DNA of 64,000 nt from Gari tellinella (taxonomy: Eukaryota > Mollusca > Bivalvia > Cardiida > Psammobiidae). This document shows, in pieces, positions 24,001-33,564 of this stretch. Under the pieces are notes generated by a model. It saw only the letters and a program-made list of their open reading frames with translations. It had not been told where the DNA came from and made no database searches. Every line of letters starts with the position of its first letter. The stretch's first letter is position 1. Both the position numbers and the translations under genes were made by a program. Location: assembly GCA_922989275.2 (NCBI GenBank), contig OV277861.1, forward strand, positions 51,251,623 to 51,315,622, given 5' to 3'.

Positions 24001-26554
24001 AAAGCAGAATGCCCCTTACCTTAAGGTACTTCGCATATGCGCGTAGTTTCCATACGATTATTATGAAACGTTTCATGAAGAATGATAATAGCCTAAGAAA
24101 CAATGTGTGTAAATATAGGCAAAATTTATCGTGTGGTTTGTCTTTAAGGTCTTTTTTCTGACAAAAACCTAGAATTTTGATGATTTTATTTTTCTTAAAA
24201 ATGAATAAAGCTAATGACTATAATTCTCACCCAATAAGTAGTCCACAACATTCATTACAAGAAAAGCTAAAAACATTTTGAATAAAGGTGTTCAGAAAGA
24301 TGTTATCAGCTATTTAAATTTTGCAAAATGCTAAAAAATTGAATTACAAAAAACTGACTCATTCAATGTATATTTGTTTTCATTTTATTCAAATATATGG
24401 TTGATGAACTAGTCAGTCTGAAAAAATTAGAAAATATTACAGTCAGGATTTGTTGTAATAACATATTTTCTTATTAAAATGTGGGATATTTGTTGTTTAG
24501 ATACAGTTACCTATCTTAGAATTAAAACTTTGTCATTAAAATGCATTAATATTTATTCATGGACTTGCATACAAGGTTTATTATATTGTTTTAACATAAT
24601 TATAATGGGCAAAGGTTAGCGTATTGATAAGCTTCAATGTGTGGCTTTATAGTTCGATCAAATCGTTTACATGTATACCGATTTAATTGACTTGTAAGTC
24701 ATTAAACTAAAACGTACAGGTAAGTGGACATATACTTGGACCGTAAACATCACTAGTTCTAATCAACGAAGACTAAACATAACATGTCTCTTGATTACTG
24801 CGTTATGGATTGACAAGTCAATAAATCGGACACTAAAAAAAATATTTGGATCGGAAGGGTCTCGAACCTATGACCTTTTGATTGCTAGTCAACCACTATA
24901 CTAACTGCGCTATGAAGGATTATACTAATTCGTATCAACATTTCCTTTATATAAATTTTCTAGTATAAACACGTACGAAAACAGTCTGTGTCGTCAAGAC
25001 GCATATCCGCTCGCCCGCAAGACCGACTTCCGGTAGCCAAAGGCCTTAAGGGGCATTCTTCTTCACTTTCAATCTGCTTTAATAAAGTATACCATCTACT
25101 AGGATATAGGAAATATTTCTCATGTTGCACATTACTGTATAAAATGGAACTGCAGTATTTTCTTCAGGAGGAATGTAACAAACAACTATACATATGACCC
25201 TACCTTGGCATGTGGGGACCACACCACACTGTGACAATATATAATCCAAACTGGCATCATTTGAAAAGTTACCATATAACACATTATCCATTGCCAGTTT
25301 CTAGTCCTGAAAACAGGTAATCACCTGAAGCAGGTTTATAGTAAAGCAGAATGCTTTAAGCTACCATCTCCTAGGATATAGAATATTTTCTTATGGTACA
25401 AATTTATAACTGTATTAAAGTGCAACCATTTTCTTAAGTGGAAGAATAATAAATGGCATAACGAGATGTGTTTGTGAAACACTAAGCCCCATGATATAAT
25501 CATGACTTCTAATGTTATGTCTCAATCACAAGACAAATGTATCTTTTAGTTCATTTGACGTTTAAATGATATGTAAATGACCTTGACCTCACAATATCTT
25601 CTTGTGATGCATAAACAAACAAAATATAAAGTCTATCACATATAGTGATAAATTTGTGACCAATTTAAAATGCAGTCTTTTTCACATTTTCACCTTATGA
25701 CCATGACCTCTGTCACTCTGAACACACACCAAAGAAGAAGCCTCTACCTGAGTAACTCTCTATCACATGTAGTTTTAATGTTATGACCAATGTTAAATTT
25801 GACCTTTTTGACATTTCTTTATGACCTTGACCTTTGTCGGACATATCCCAACTTGTACAGGAGCTCAATAGCTTCTTGAGTTGGGTACACATGTCAAATA
25901 TGAAAGCCATAACCACAGTGACATGCAGTTTAAAGTTATGGCCAAGGTTAAAGTTGTGGACAGACAAACCGACAGACCAAACATAATATGCCGGGCATAG
26001 AAAGGTGCATTTAATATATTAGGTCAATCAACTGATTAAGAAGGGTCGAATCTAATGTTGCAATAACTTGTGGCCCAACCCTTTTGTTTATATGAAGAAG
26101 AAAAAAATTATGCTAATTGCTTATATGAATATGTGAACTAATTGAGCAATAAATAGTATAAACCCATTACCCTATGGCCTGTTTATAGTTTTGAAAATAG
26201 ATGACAACTTAAAGCAGGCTGAAAGTAAAGCAGAATGTGCCTTAAGGCATATTCTGCTTTACTTTCAGTCACTTTCAGCCTGCTTTAAGCTACCATCTAC
26301 AAGAGTATAGATAATATTTTTTATGATTCTTATTTTTAACAGTATAAAATGGAACCATTTTCTCTAGTAGAGGAATAAATTAAAGGCTTAAAAAGCCGTA
26401 TTTATGGAGTAATGGGTTAAACTAAACATTATACTCTTACCATGGCCACATATTTGTAGTGCTGTATGACCTGCCGGATCTTGCGAAACTCCTCCTCCAA
26501 GTTATTAGACCAGACATCCTTGATGCCATACTCAGCTTGTGCTATTGAAGGCAT
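17785..26554 (-). CDS. CNOT7: CCR4-NOT deadenylase subunit CNOT7/CNOT8 orthologue, six coding exons
   Basis: Joining 26554-26441, 23913-23720, 22675-22514, 20396-20219, 18617-18540 and 18009-17785 gives one open frame of 316 residues ending in TGA. Every intron is GT-AG. The family (Caf1/Pop2) shortens mRNA poly(A) tails as the catalytic partner in the CCR4-NOT complex, in cytoplasm and P-bodies. Landmarks seen: DTEFPG (Asp39, Glu41), SGYDFGYLLK (Asp160), GPQHQAGSD (His224, Asp229), which are the DEDDh nuclease residues, then FFEDNIDDAKYSGHLYGLG. Vertebrate CNOT7 is 285 residues. The excess here is a Ser/Thr/Asn-rich C-terminal tail. The start ATG at 26554 is preceded by an in-frame TAA in the 5' leader. 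Whether it is closer to CNOT7 or CNOT8 cannot be told; invertebrates usually have one copy. The introns are filled with MITEs. Confidence 0.96.
18130..18530. mobile_element. MITE cluster in CNOT7 intron 5
   Basis: An F5/F6-like palindrome (CAAACAGTTTTAACCCAGAT facing TCTGTGCTCAAACTG) occupies 18140-18215. A diverged F1 (about 18310-18520) ends GGAGTAATGGGATA next to the exon 5 donor. Confidence 0.55.
18540..18617 (-). CDS. CNOT7: CNOT7 coding exon 5 (DEDD motif III)
   Basis: This 78-nt exon is easily missed because it lies in a short open stretch. The acceptor GTTGTAG precedes IERIGPQHQAGSDSLLTGAA and FFKMRE, including the catalytic His and the last catalytic Asp. It is 26 codons in phase 0; the donor is GAA|GTATAC. 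Vertebrate CNOT7 has Met where the second alanine of GAA sits. The degenerate F1 end (GGGATA, to 18520) lies about 18 nt into the intron. Confidence 0.93.
18691..18940 (+). mobile_element. F6 TTAA-type MITE in CNOT7 intron 4
   Basis: TTAACCCTTTGAACCCTAG to CAGGGAGGAAAGAGTTAA. The central hairpin is AGAGGGCTCCGAAAGGAGCC. Confidence 0.8.
19010..19930. other. CNOT7 intron 4, no recognised element
   Basis: Includes a short AGATTTGTTTATATAACAAA palindrome near 19511-19532. Nothing else recognised. Confidence 0.3.
19931..20182 (+). mobile_element. F1 MITE at the exon 4 donor
   Basis: The hairpin is nearly perfect around GTGCCTATGGCAC. The right end GGGGTAATGGGTTAA stops 36 nt from the exon 4 donor. 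Confidence 0.8.
20219..20396 (-). CDS. CNOT7: CNOT7 coding exon 4 (DEDD motif II)
   Basis: The acceptor GTTGACAG precedes SGYDFGYLLKVLTDTNLPEE, which carries the motif II aspartate, followed by IYDVKYLMKSCKNLKGGLQE. It ends in phase 0 at TTAGAG|GTAAGATT. The exon is tightly boxed by MITEs: an F2 end about 20 nt before the acceptor (20417) and an F1 end about 36 nt after the donor (20179-20182). Confidence 0.96.
20417..20870. mobile_element. F2 pogo-like MITE split by F1, at the exon 4 acceptor
   Basis: Starts CAGTAAAACCTCCCTTAT about 20 nt from the exon and ends GTAATAGAGAGGTTTTACAG. The hairpin is kept at 20733-20802. F1 sits at 20431-20682. Confidence 0.75.
20431..20682 (+). mobile_element. 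F1 MITE nested in F2, TTAT on both sides
   Basis: Begins TTATCCCTTTCCCCCATAG and ends GGGGGAAAGGCTTAT. The flanking tetranucleotide is TTAT on both sides, a variant of the usual TTAA. Confidence 0.8.
20985..21130 (+). mobile_element. F1 MITE fragment
   Basis: CATTACTCCATAGC then a shortened hairpin; the right half is lost. Confidence 0.5.
21400..21500. mobile_element. F5-related palindrome
   Basis: CGAGTTGCAAACAGGCTAGA faces CAGGCTCCAAACTGTTTGCA. Confidence 0.45.
21595..21800. mobile_element. F2 pogo-like MITE
   Basis: CAGTAAAACCTCTCTATTAC faces GTAATAGTGAGGTTTTACTG with TA flanks. The hairpin tip is AGCTCCTTTAGGAGCT. An F1 begins 11 nt after it. Confidence 0.85.
21811..22059 (+). mobile_element. 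F1 MITE
   Basis: TTAACCCATTACCCCATAG at the left; degenerate GGGAAATCTTAA at the right. A partial reverse F1 follows to about 22227. Confidence 0.7.
22271..22496 (+). mobile_element. F1 MITE at the exon 3 donor, half hairpin lost
   Basis: TTAAACCATTACCCCATAG to GGGGTAATGGGTTAA. Part of the right hairpin arm is deleted. The right TTAA is 17 nt from the donor. Confidence 0.8.
22514..22675 (-). CDS. CNOT7: CNOT7 coding exon 3
   Basis: The acceptor TATATTTTCAG precedes the completion of the codon for Gln and then EDMYAQESIDLLTNSGIQF. The exon runs to ELLMTSGIVLSDQVYWLSFH. The donor is CACAG|GTATGTGAC, phase 2. The F1 MITE in the following intron begins with its TTAA at 22493-22496, only 17 nt from the donor. 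Confidence 0.96.
23220..23345. mobile_element. F3-type hairpin in CNOT7 intron 2
   Basis: AATGCAGAACAAAAGTAATC is mirrored around GCTCCCCTTGGGAGC. Termini are not recognisable. Confidence 0.5.
23376..23627 (+). mobile_element. F1 MITE in CNOT7 intron 2
   Basis: TTAACCCATTACCCCATAG to GGGGTAATGAGTTAA. The hairpin tip is GCGCCTTAAGGCGC. The end is about 92 nt from the exon 2 donor. Confidence 0.8.
23720..23913 (-). CDS. CNOT7: CNOT7 coding exon 2 (DEDD motif I)
   Basis: The acceptor TTTTCTACAG precedes DTEFPGVVARPIGEFRS; the two catalytic acidic residues of exonuclease motif I are the first and third codons. The exon continues through QYQLLRCNVDLLKIIQ and STWQFNFRFNL and ends in phase 2 at CTACA|GTAAGTATA. 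An F1 MITE end (23624-23627) lies about 92 nt beyond the donor. A split F1 copy starts about 28 nt before the acceptor. Confidence 0.96.
24019..25045. mobile_element. About 1-kb insertion in the F1 hairpin apex
   Basis: Begins CCTTAAGGTACTTCGCATAT and ends TAGCCAAAGG, with CCTTA as a possible 5-bp target duplication. The ends are only weakly inverted (CCTTAAGGTAC and CCTTTGGCTAC). It carries a tRNA-like module at 24853-24928. Class unknown. Confidence 0.45.
24853..24928 (-). repeat. tRNA-like Pol III module
   Basis: On the minus strand, TAGCGCAGTTAG (A-box-like), an anticodon-like TTGACTAGCAATCAA hairpin and a perfect B-box GGTTCGAGACC are seen. The acceptor and T stems do not pair, so it looks like a tRNA-derived SINE head or pseudogene. 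Confidence 0.5.
25500..26000. repeat. Dispersed TGACCTTGACC-type repeat
   Basis: Several TGACCTTGACCT and ATGACCTTGACC motifs precede AAAGTTATGGCCAAGG and a GGACAGACAAACCGACAGAC end. I recall such sequence as common in bivalve genomes; the class is not settled here. Confidence 0.4.
26158..26420 (+). mobile_element. F1 MITE at the exon 1 donor
   Basis: ATAAACCCATTACCCTATGG to GGAGTAATGGGTTAA, with an extra TCAGTCACTTTCA duplication in the right hairpin arm. The end is 20 nt from the donor. Confidence 0.8.
26441..26554 (-). CDS. CNOT7: CNOT7 coding exon 1 (residues 1-38)
   Basis: Encodes MPSIAQAEYGIKDVWSNNLE and onward to HYKYVAM, the N-terminal helix that precedes the nuclease fold. It ends in phase 0 at a donor reading ATG|GTAAGAGTAT. 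The right TTAA end of an F1 MITE (26417-26420) lies about 20 nt inside the intron. Confidence 0.95.
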
Positions 26555-26625
26555 ACTGCTAACATCTCCAGCTTAGTAGGGTCAGCTTGATCCCGTAGTC
26601 CAAATATCTCTAGTTTTATTGTAAT
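26555..26625 (-). other. CNOT7: CNOT7 5' untranslated part of exon 1
   Basis: The leader directly upstream of the start codon contains an in-frame TAA, which fixes ATG 26554 as the start. A plausible 3' splice site (CATTTCTTATTTAG|A) puts the exon edge at 26625, so a further non-coding exon and the promoter probably lie at higher coordinates. That outer exon was not identified. Confidence 0.5.
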
Positions 26626-26701
26626 CTAAATAAGAAATGTACAGTTTATAAAAATACCATGCTGTACACTAAGCCCAGGGTATGCCTGCCCAAATTTGTA
26701 T

Positions 26702-28291
26702 CAGGGTTGGCAATCGACCGGTCAATAAGAGTATTGACCACCCGGGCGGTCAATACTGGTTTTAACCGGTCAATACCGGTCATTACTGGTCATTACCTGT
26801 CATTACTGGTCAATTGACCACTTCGAACCAACTTATAACCTATGTATCATACCCCTAGCAATGTAAATTGTTGTTTAATATATACAGTACATACAACTGT
26901 ACTGTTAAGGATCTTTTTAAATAACAGTATGATATTTTGATGTTGTTTTTCAAAGTTTTTCTTTAATGACCACAAGTGGTCTTTTGCCAGGTGGTCATTT
27001 GATGTGGTCAATTCAATCAGACTACTTATAAAATAAAGTACTAGTACCCTACCTATCTTATTCACACATTGTCATCATGATTCATGAGCATACTGGGAAT
27101 AATGATAATATCAATGACTTGATCTAAAGATTGAAATATTTGAATTACATTTGAATTAATATTTGATAAAACCAGAAATACAAAGTGGTTGATTGAAGTG
27201 ACCGGCCTTGTCAAGTGAAAATCGACCGGTATTGACCACCTAGGATCAGTTTGGGAGTTTACCAACCAAAAGGCTAGCTATACTCATAATCAATCAACCA
27301 CTAAATACTTCAACTCAATCAACTGTTCACTTATAACTCAACTGACCACTGAAAACCTAAATTGACCACTCAAAATTTCAATTGACCACTTTGGGAATAT
27401 ATTACAGCAAATAATTAATCATTAAGGTCATATATCCATAGTCAGGCAATAATTAAATGTTGAAGATTCATTTATGTCTATTATTTACAACCATGGGATA
27501 TTCATAAGTATTTGCAAGTTTGCAACACCTGTAAATCACTGTCAAAACAGATTATCATGTGTTATGTTGCCCCATGTCACTGCAGTGGGAGTGGCATAGA
27601 TATGACCAATCAAATGTCTTGATACAGGGTGATTACACTGACAGGGACAATATACACTGACCCTTTGTTTGACTCCTATTTGTGCCAAGGAAGCCATCAA
27701 TGAGTGCTGAGCAGTATGACTGCAAGGTCTTCAGCATAGTCACAGGTAATGAGAAGATATCTGTGATGAAGCAGAACCCAGCCTGACAGTTTATGGTTGC
27801 TCTGCACACTTACTGAATCAGCTGGGAAAGGAAATTACTCCTGACCAAGTGATAGAGCAAGTTGTAGAAGTCAACAAATACTTCAGGAATCACCATACAC
27901 CTGGTTCAATTGGCCAGGATGGTCTTTTCAATAAACCAGAGTGGTCCATTCAATCCACCGGAAGTGGTCATTTCAATCGACCACAAGCAGTCAGATCAAG
28001 CAATAAATGTGGTCAGTTCAATCGACCAGGGTGGTCTTTTCAGATTTAAAAAATCCACTTTGTGCTTCCTATACCCCCTAAATACACTTGAAATAGCTTC
28101 CTGAGTATCTGTAATACATCATTACACTATAATTAAACCCTTTTAAAGCTTCAAGAGCTTTATTTCAACAGAAAAAGAGTATTGACCGGTATTGACCAGT
28201 ATTGACCACTTCAGGGAGTATTGACCGGGGCGGTTTTAACCGGTTAAAACCGGGCGGTTTTAACCGCCCCGGTTTTTACCGGCCAACCCTG
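26702..28291. mobile_element. Non-autonomous hAT transposon, 8-bp target duplication
   Basis: The termini CAGGGTTGGC and GCCAACCCTG are inverted, and ATTTGTAT flanks exactly on both sides (26694-26701 and 28292-28299). Both subterminal regions are dense in GACCGGTCAAT / TTGACCGGT / AACCGGT motifs, as expected of transposase-binding clusters. The 1590-bp interior has no long open frame. The element lies just upstream of the first coding exon of CNOT7, so any outer promoter is at or beyond it. Confidence 0.88.
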
Positions 28292-28379
28292 ATTTGTATC
28301 ACTCGTCCTTTCTAGCTGTAACGGGTTAACTTGGCCAATCTTTTTTATACTAATATAAATTTTTAGCTTTATATTTACA

Positions 28380-28560
28380 TCTGTTATGGTTTTACGTTGC
28401 TTTAACACTATTTCAGTCATATCATGATGTCCAGCTAACTACAGGTGTGGGAAGACCCCAGAAGCCGTTAATGTCCTGTTTTCGGGACAAATCTTTAACT
28501 GGGTAGAACCATCGATTTTCCGCAAGCCAGCTGTGAAAACGACATTTACATGTATACAAG
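28380..28560. other. No gene; short repeat also seen near 1270
   Basis: The stretch with TTTCAGTCATATC, GTCCAGCTAA and AGAAGCC resembles 1300-1430, so it is a dispersed repeat of unknown type. Confidence 0.4.
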
Positions 28561-28655
28561 TTTTTTAATGAATGCAAATACTTGGCTGTAAAACTTATCT
28601 CTGACTAGAAAGTCTTGGTATTAGAATAACAACTGCTAGAGCTGAACAAGCTGTC

Positions 28656-28874
28656 TTAACCCACTACCCCATAGCCTCTTTCTTAGGTGACCACTAAAAG
28701 CAGTTTATGGCACATTCTGCTGTACTTCCAGCCAGCTTTAAGCTACAATCTCTTAGAATATAGAAATTCTTATAATACATTTTCATGACTGTATTAATTG
28801 AAACTGCTTCCTTCACTGAAGGAATAAATTAAATGCCTAAAAATTAGTTGATGGAATAAATGAGTAATGGATTA
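28656..28874 (+). mobile_element. F1 MITE, shortened
   Basis: TTAACCCACTACCCCATAG at the left; GAGTAATGGATTA at the right. Most of the left hairpin arm is deleted. Confidence 0.6.
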
Positions 28875-29118
28875 CCCTTTTCCTCCATAGAAGCGCAGAA
28901 AAGCGTCTCTAACTACTCTGTCACAGAATTTACAACTGAGTATTTGTTTGTTGAATATAATGCTAGTTCTTTGTTTAGAACAAATAAAGTGATATGAAAC
29001 ATATTTATAATGTTTTTAATAGTTCTTACTCTTGGTCATTTCTATAAGTACGTTGTTTATGTTTTTGTCCAGACACTAGCAGACACTTTTGTAGCACTCT
29101 GGAAAAACTATATATGCA

Positions 29119-31568
29119 CAGGGATTTCCCCAGGATTTTCTGAAGGCATGTTGAATTTGGGGCATAGAGGGAGGGTGTGGGATGGCTCCCCCTCCCGCAC
29201 TGCGGCGATTTTTTTTGCCCTTTAAACAATGAAATAGTGCATTTTTAGCAATACATATATGTAGTGTATAGTATAGTGTGTTCATATGGAAATGGCTGAA
29301 ATAAGTATTATTCTGTTAATCTGTTTGCAAGAACCAGTTTGTGTAGGATTTTTGTTTTCAAGTTCAGCACCAATATTTAAGTTACACTTCGATCATAACT
29401 AAAGTTTACAATTATACCTGCTGATCTCCCAGTTTAGTCGCTGACTGCAGCTTGCATTAACTAGTACTCCATTATTTTGCAACAAAGTATTACATTGTAA
29501 AGCCTTACTGGTTGTAAAAGCACAAAATTGATAAACAGCTGAAACACATTAATTCACTTATTTTTATACATAAACTATACAAAAAAAATATCCTGAAACT
29601 ATGAATGCCTGGACCTATGGAAAAAGTGTAGACCCAGTCTGATCTCCTGGGTGAGTCCTCTGATCAGTGTCAGTGCCATTTACAAGATTGTAAAAATGGA
29701 AAAATTGGAAAAATTACTTTTGACAGAAACCGCAAACAACATGTAGTCTTTTGACCAAAATGGAAAAGTCTCTTTAATCAGTATTTGAAAGTTTAAAGCA
29801 TGTGAAATGTACACACCTTTTCATTTTTCTCTGCCATACACACTACACTACTGTCACACTCAATCAGATAATACACACACATACTAGAAATGCTCACTTT
29901 TTTTTTCTTCAAATAAATAAATTCTGAAACAGGAATGCAGAAACAAGTAGATTGGGCATGTGCTGCAAACAGTAGATCCAGAACAGGAAGCCCCTGATCA
30001 GGGTAGAACTGGTTGTCTTATGGAAAAACATTCATAAGTCTCTGACTCTCATAAACTTAATCAAAGAATTTATTTGAAAAAGTTTAACACTAACTTGCCA
30101 CACACAGTCAAACACCTACCCTTACTTAGAATTAAGTACAGTGCATGTATAATGTGATTTGAATGTATAATGTTTTAACTCTTATTCCTCATAGTCATTA
30201 GAGATAAGTTTTTATGCCTTTACTATTCCCTTGAAGTTAAAGTAAATATTTTTTTATTCTATCGAAGACAGATCTAGATCTAGATACGGGATAAAAAAAA
30301 AAGAGGTCTAGTAAAAAAAAAAAATTTTTTTTTTTTTTTTTTATGTGTCAAGAACCTGTGGGTTAAGATATCATATAAAATTTCACTGCATCCCGACAGG
30401 CTGATGTCTAATGGAGGATTCATTTTACTTTAAGCCTGCTTTAAACAAACATCCATCATAAAAACAGAAAACAAATCTTAACTTTGTGAACAATTAATAA
30501 GACTGTATGACCGTGTCACGAGATAAATCCAGGTCTACTAAAATATTTGTTGTCACGATTTTCTTTTTCAATATTTCATCACCAAGTATTCAATTTCTAT
30601 ATATACCAAAAATGCCAGAATGCAGATTCCTCGTTTCCCGCGTGTAATGTTTTGCCTTTGTTCTTAAAAAAAAACTTATTTCCCGAAACTCCCACGAAAA
30701 ATGTCTTCCGCGTCGCTAGCCATTTCATACGAATAAGTGCTAATTTTAACCATCGTAATTTATGTTAATTTCACTAGTATCAAAACAGTCTTTCTAAATG
30801 GAAGCATATAACGTCTAATCTAATTGGATGTTTTCAAAATGACGCTGGGAATTACCTTTTTGATAACCAATGAAACCAGTAAAGACATGTGTCAAAAGTT
30901 CGAAGCATGCCGCGCAATTGGATTTCATTTTGGAAGTTTGGAATACTGTTTGTGTCTGTTACGTGATTATTAATACGGAGTTGTCGAGGAAATCAATTCT
31001 TAAAGGTAATTAATGTTCGTTTGTTCAATATTTTCGGAAAATTAGGCCCCGTATCGAGTGTATTTTTCCGAGGTGACAAGCGATTTCGCCGCTGTTACTC
31101 TCGCCTCAATAAACGCGGCGAATTTTCAGTACGCAAAATGGTAAATCATCTTCTTAATGTTTAGATTCGGGAAAAATAATGTCTGAGATTCCGGTTTCGG
31201 CTAGTTTTTTTTTTTCAGCGTAATTCGTAGCTTGTTTTCCGAAAATCATGTTCCAGTACTCGCCATTGCTAACGGTTTTAGAAACGTCAAAAAGTTGATC
31301 TCGGTCAAATAGAAATAATCCAAGACCCTGTCAATCACCGTTTAGATAGGGAAATTCGGCTTGTGATTGGTTGATGATGCTATGCTCACGCCCGACGGCG
31401 TTTGACATATGAAACAATTTACTCGAGTACACAACACAGAGCCGTGATTAAGGCTAGTCGCTTTACAGATTTAGGCATGTCGGCAAGATCAAAGCATGTC
31501 GCGAAGAGACCGCCTGGAAGGAAGACATGTCGCCCGCGACAGGCGAAAACGGCCTGGGGAAATCCCTG
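29119..31568. mobile_element. CAGGG-ended DNA transposon, 5-bp target duplication
   Basis: CAGGGATTTCCCCAGG at the left faces CCTGGGGAAATCCCTG at the right (16-bp perfect inverted repeat). ATGCA flanks on both sides (29114-29118 and 31569-31573). The right part (30840-31560) is CpG-rich. No transposase frame is visible. It looks hAT-like by its CAGGG end, but the 5-bp duplication is atypical. Confidence 0.65.
30299..30342. repeat. Poly-A / poly-T foldback
   Basis: A-runs followed directly by an 18-nt T-run inside the transposon. Confidence 0.7.
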
Positions 31569-31573
31569 ATGCA

Positions 31574-32930
31574 AGTCAACCATGTTACATTAAGATTTTA
31601 TAGGCTTTTAAATTGTAACAAGGCTATGAATTCAGAACGTATCTCAATCTAGTCCTTCTAGAAAGACCCTGTGTTTCGAATTTTTATCATAAATGTAAGA
31701 TTCATTTCATGTTTATCATGTTGATTTTTTATATTTAGCAAGTTCCGCCACAAAATCGAGGGGGGGACTTCAAACACGTTTCTCTCTTAGCTTGAACACT
31801 GTCAGCATTCATTTTGTCTAGTACAATTTATGCCTTTTTATTCAAAACTTTTGACAAAAAAATATAATGACAACTACCTTAGCGTCTATTCCATCGTTTA
31901 AATCCGAACATTACACGTTTTTTCTGTAACTGACAGCCATTGTAGAACAAAGTTCATGTATAAAACAAGTAAACAAATTTCCGTTTCCGGTTTTAATCAA
32001 AAATCGGCTTGCTGGCTCCCAGTCCATTATAATATTTGGTTTCGGTTGTATTTTTAGTCTTTTTATTAATCTTTAGAAACGGAAGTTGACGTATTTCCAC
32101 CAGACATTGAAGATTCTCTGTTTTTCTCTCCATCTTCTCTTGCTTGAGTGAGGAAAATTTTGAAATAAAGCAGATAAAGGGTAGGGAATTATTTTTTATT
32201 GTGCTGAATGCTATTTTAACTCTTTGCAGTCCGATCCCGCCAATAGGCGTGATAAAAATATAGGCGTGTAAGTCGGGTCACGTCTGTGCGTGTGGTCTAG
32301 GCGTGATGTTAACATGCTACTTTTAATTTAAGTGTTTATTTAGTTATAAAAAAAAGTGATTTACAGCCTTTTTGTTTAATATCTATTTAAATTATACTTA
32401 ATAATATATTCTGAAAAAAGATTTCCGAAATTTTGCTTTATAAACATGTTATTCACATTTCAAAACTGCATGTTACAATATTTGGGCATAGACAATTGCG
32501 ACAATTGTGGGTCAACTCGGCCAATTCCCAACTCGGGAATAGAACCCGCGGTCTCCCTCACTGCAAGCAGATACTCTACTACTGAGGCACTGATTAATCA
32601 ATTGTTGATCTTGTAGTTTAGGGTCAGCACAGCCGTTTCAGATTTTTCTAGATCTAGTATAATTTTATTAAGGTAAGCATACAACTTACATCTAACAAGT
32701 CAGTTTCCAACTCGGAGAAAAACGATATGTGTTTTACTCCGAGATTTACAACATTTACAATAGCAAAATTTAACTTCAATTTTTACTGCTGTGCTCGCTT
32801 GTAGGCTTTGCCTATTTCATATTAACTGTGTGATATTAATAAGTAAAAGTGTCTCAGTCTGTGATTTTACTGTAGTCGGCAAATCTTAATTTCCTCTCAG
32901 TTTGTAGGCGATTGCCATGAGACCCTACGG
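31574..32930. other. No gene; spacer with one tRNA-like repeat
   Basis: Mostly AT-rich. A tRNA-like module lies at 32520-32600 on the minus strand. A CTTTGCAGTCCGATCCC / AGGCGTG block at 32220-32310 looks repetitive but is unassigned. Confidence 0.35.
32520..32600 (-). repeat. tRNA-derived SINE-like module
   Basis: Minus-strand CTCAGTAGTAGAG (A-box-like) and GGTTCTATTCC (B-box-like), spaced as in a tRNA, then unrelated sequence. Not a foldable tRNA. Confidence 0.5.
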
Positions 32931-33061
32931 GACGACAACTGTCAATACAATACAATACAATACAATGTTTATTCATGATGTAGGCCACCGGCCCCTGACA
33001 TATAACATATTCAATATACAAATGTAAATGTTTAACAACTGAAGTGACAAAATATACCCAA

Positions 33062-33490
33062 GTTTCCAAAATACATTTATCTACATAATTATATATTTGA
33101 TATATATGAACTTACACACCAACACATATATACATATACCTACATACTCATATATACATATACACATATTTGAATGCAATACAGTTCAATACAATATGAG
33201 ACGATACGATACAATACAATACAATGCAATGCAATGCAATACAAAACAATACCACACAAAACATATATACATACAATGTGACACACATACATACATATAT
33301 ACATGCATACATACATATACATATATAAATACATATATATACACACACACACATATATACATATACACATATACATATATACACATACATACTTATACAC
33401 ACCCGCATGCGTACATACATATATACAAATACACATACAAAGATATGTGCACATGTATATATGTACATATATAGAGACAATATTTATATG
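33062..33490. repeat. ATACA / TATACA microsatellite in the LINE 3' UTR
   Basis: Long CATA, TATACA and ATACA-type tracts. The Tyr/Ile/His-rich open frames here on both strands are simple-repeat artefacts. Confidence 0.9.
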
Positions 33491-33564
33491 TGTCATAAAC
33501 ATACAGTATTAATTAAAAAGAAGCATAATAGTGACAAGAAATGTAAGTTACATATATCAACAAA

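Larger units (their letters stand above)
23942..25190 (+). mobile_element. F1 MITE split at its hairpin tip by a 1-kb insertion
   Basis: The left half (23942-24018) ends GCAGAATGCCCCTTA. The right half (from about 25046) resumes CCTTAAGGGGCATTC and continues to the TGTATAAAATGGAACT segment. The left terminal bases are missing. Confidence 0.65.

Noticed and set aside
24853..24928. Possible tRNA-Ala gene (anticodon AGC by position)
   Set aside because: The acceptor and T stems do not pair; only the A- and B-boxes are tRNA-like.
18010..26440. CNOT7 introns as newly made introns from F1 (introner model)
   Set aside because: F1 ends are 17-92 nt from donors, not at the splice sites, and do not reach the acceptors, so F1 did not define the introns; proximity remains unexplained.
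30840..31560. CpG-rich stretch considered as the CNOT7 promoter or non-coding first exon
   Set aside because: It lies inside the 29119-31568 element with inverted ends and a target duplication, so the base composition is explained by the transposon.
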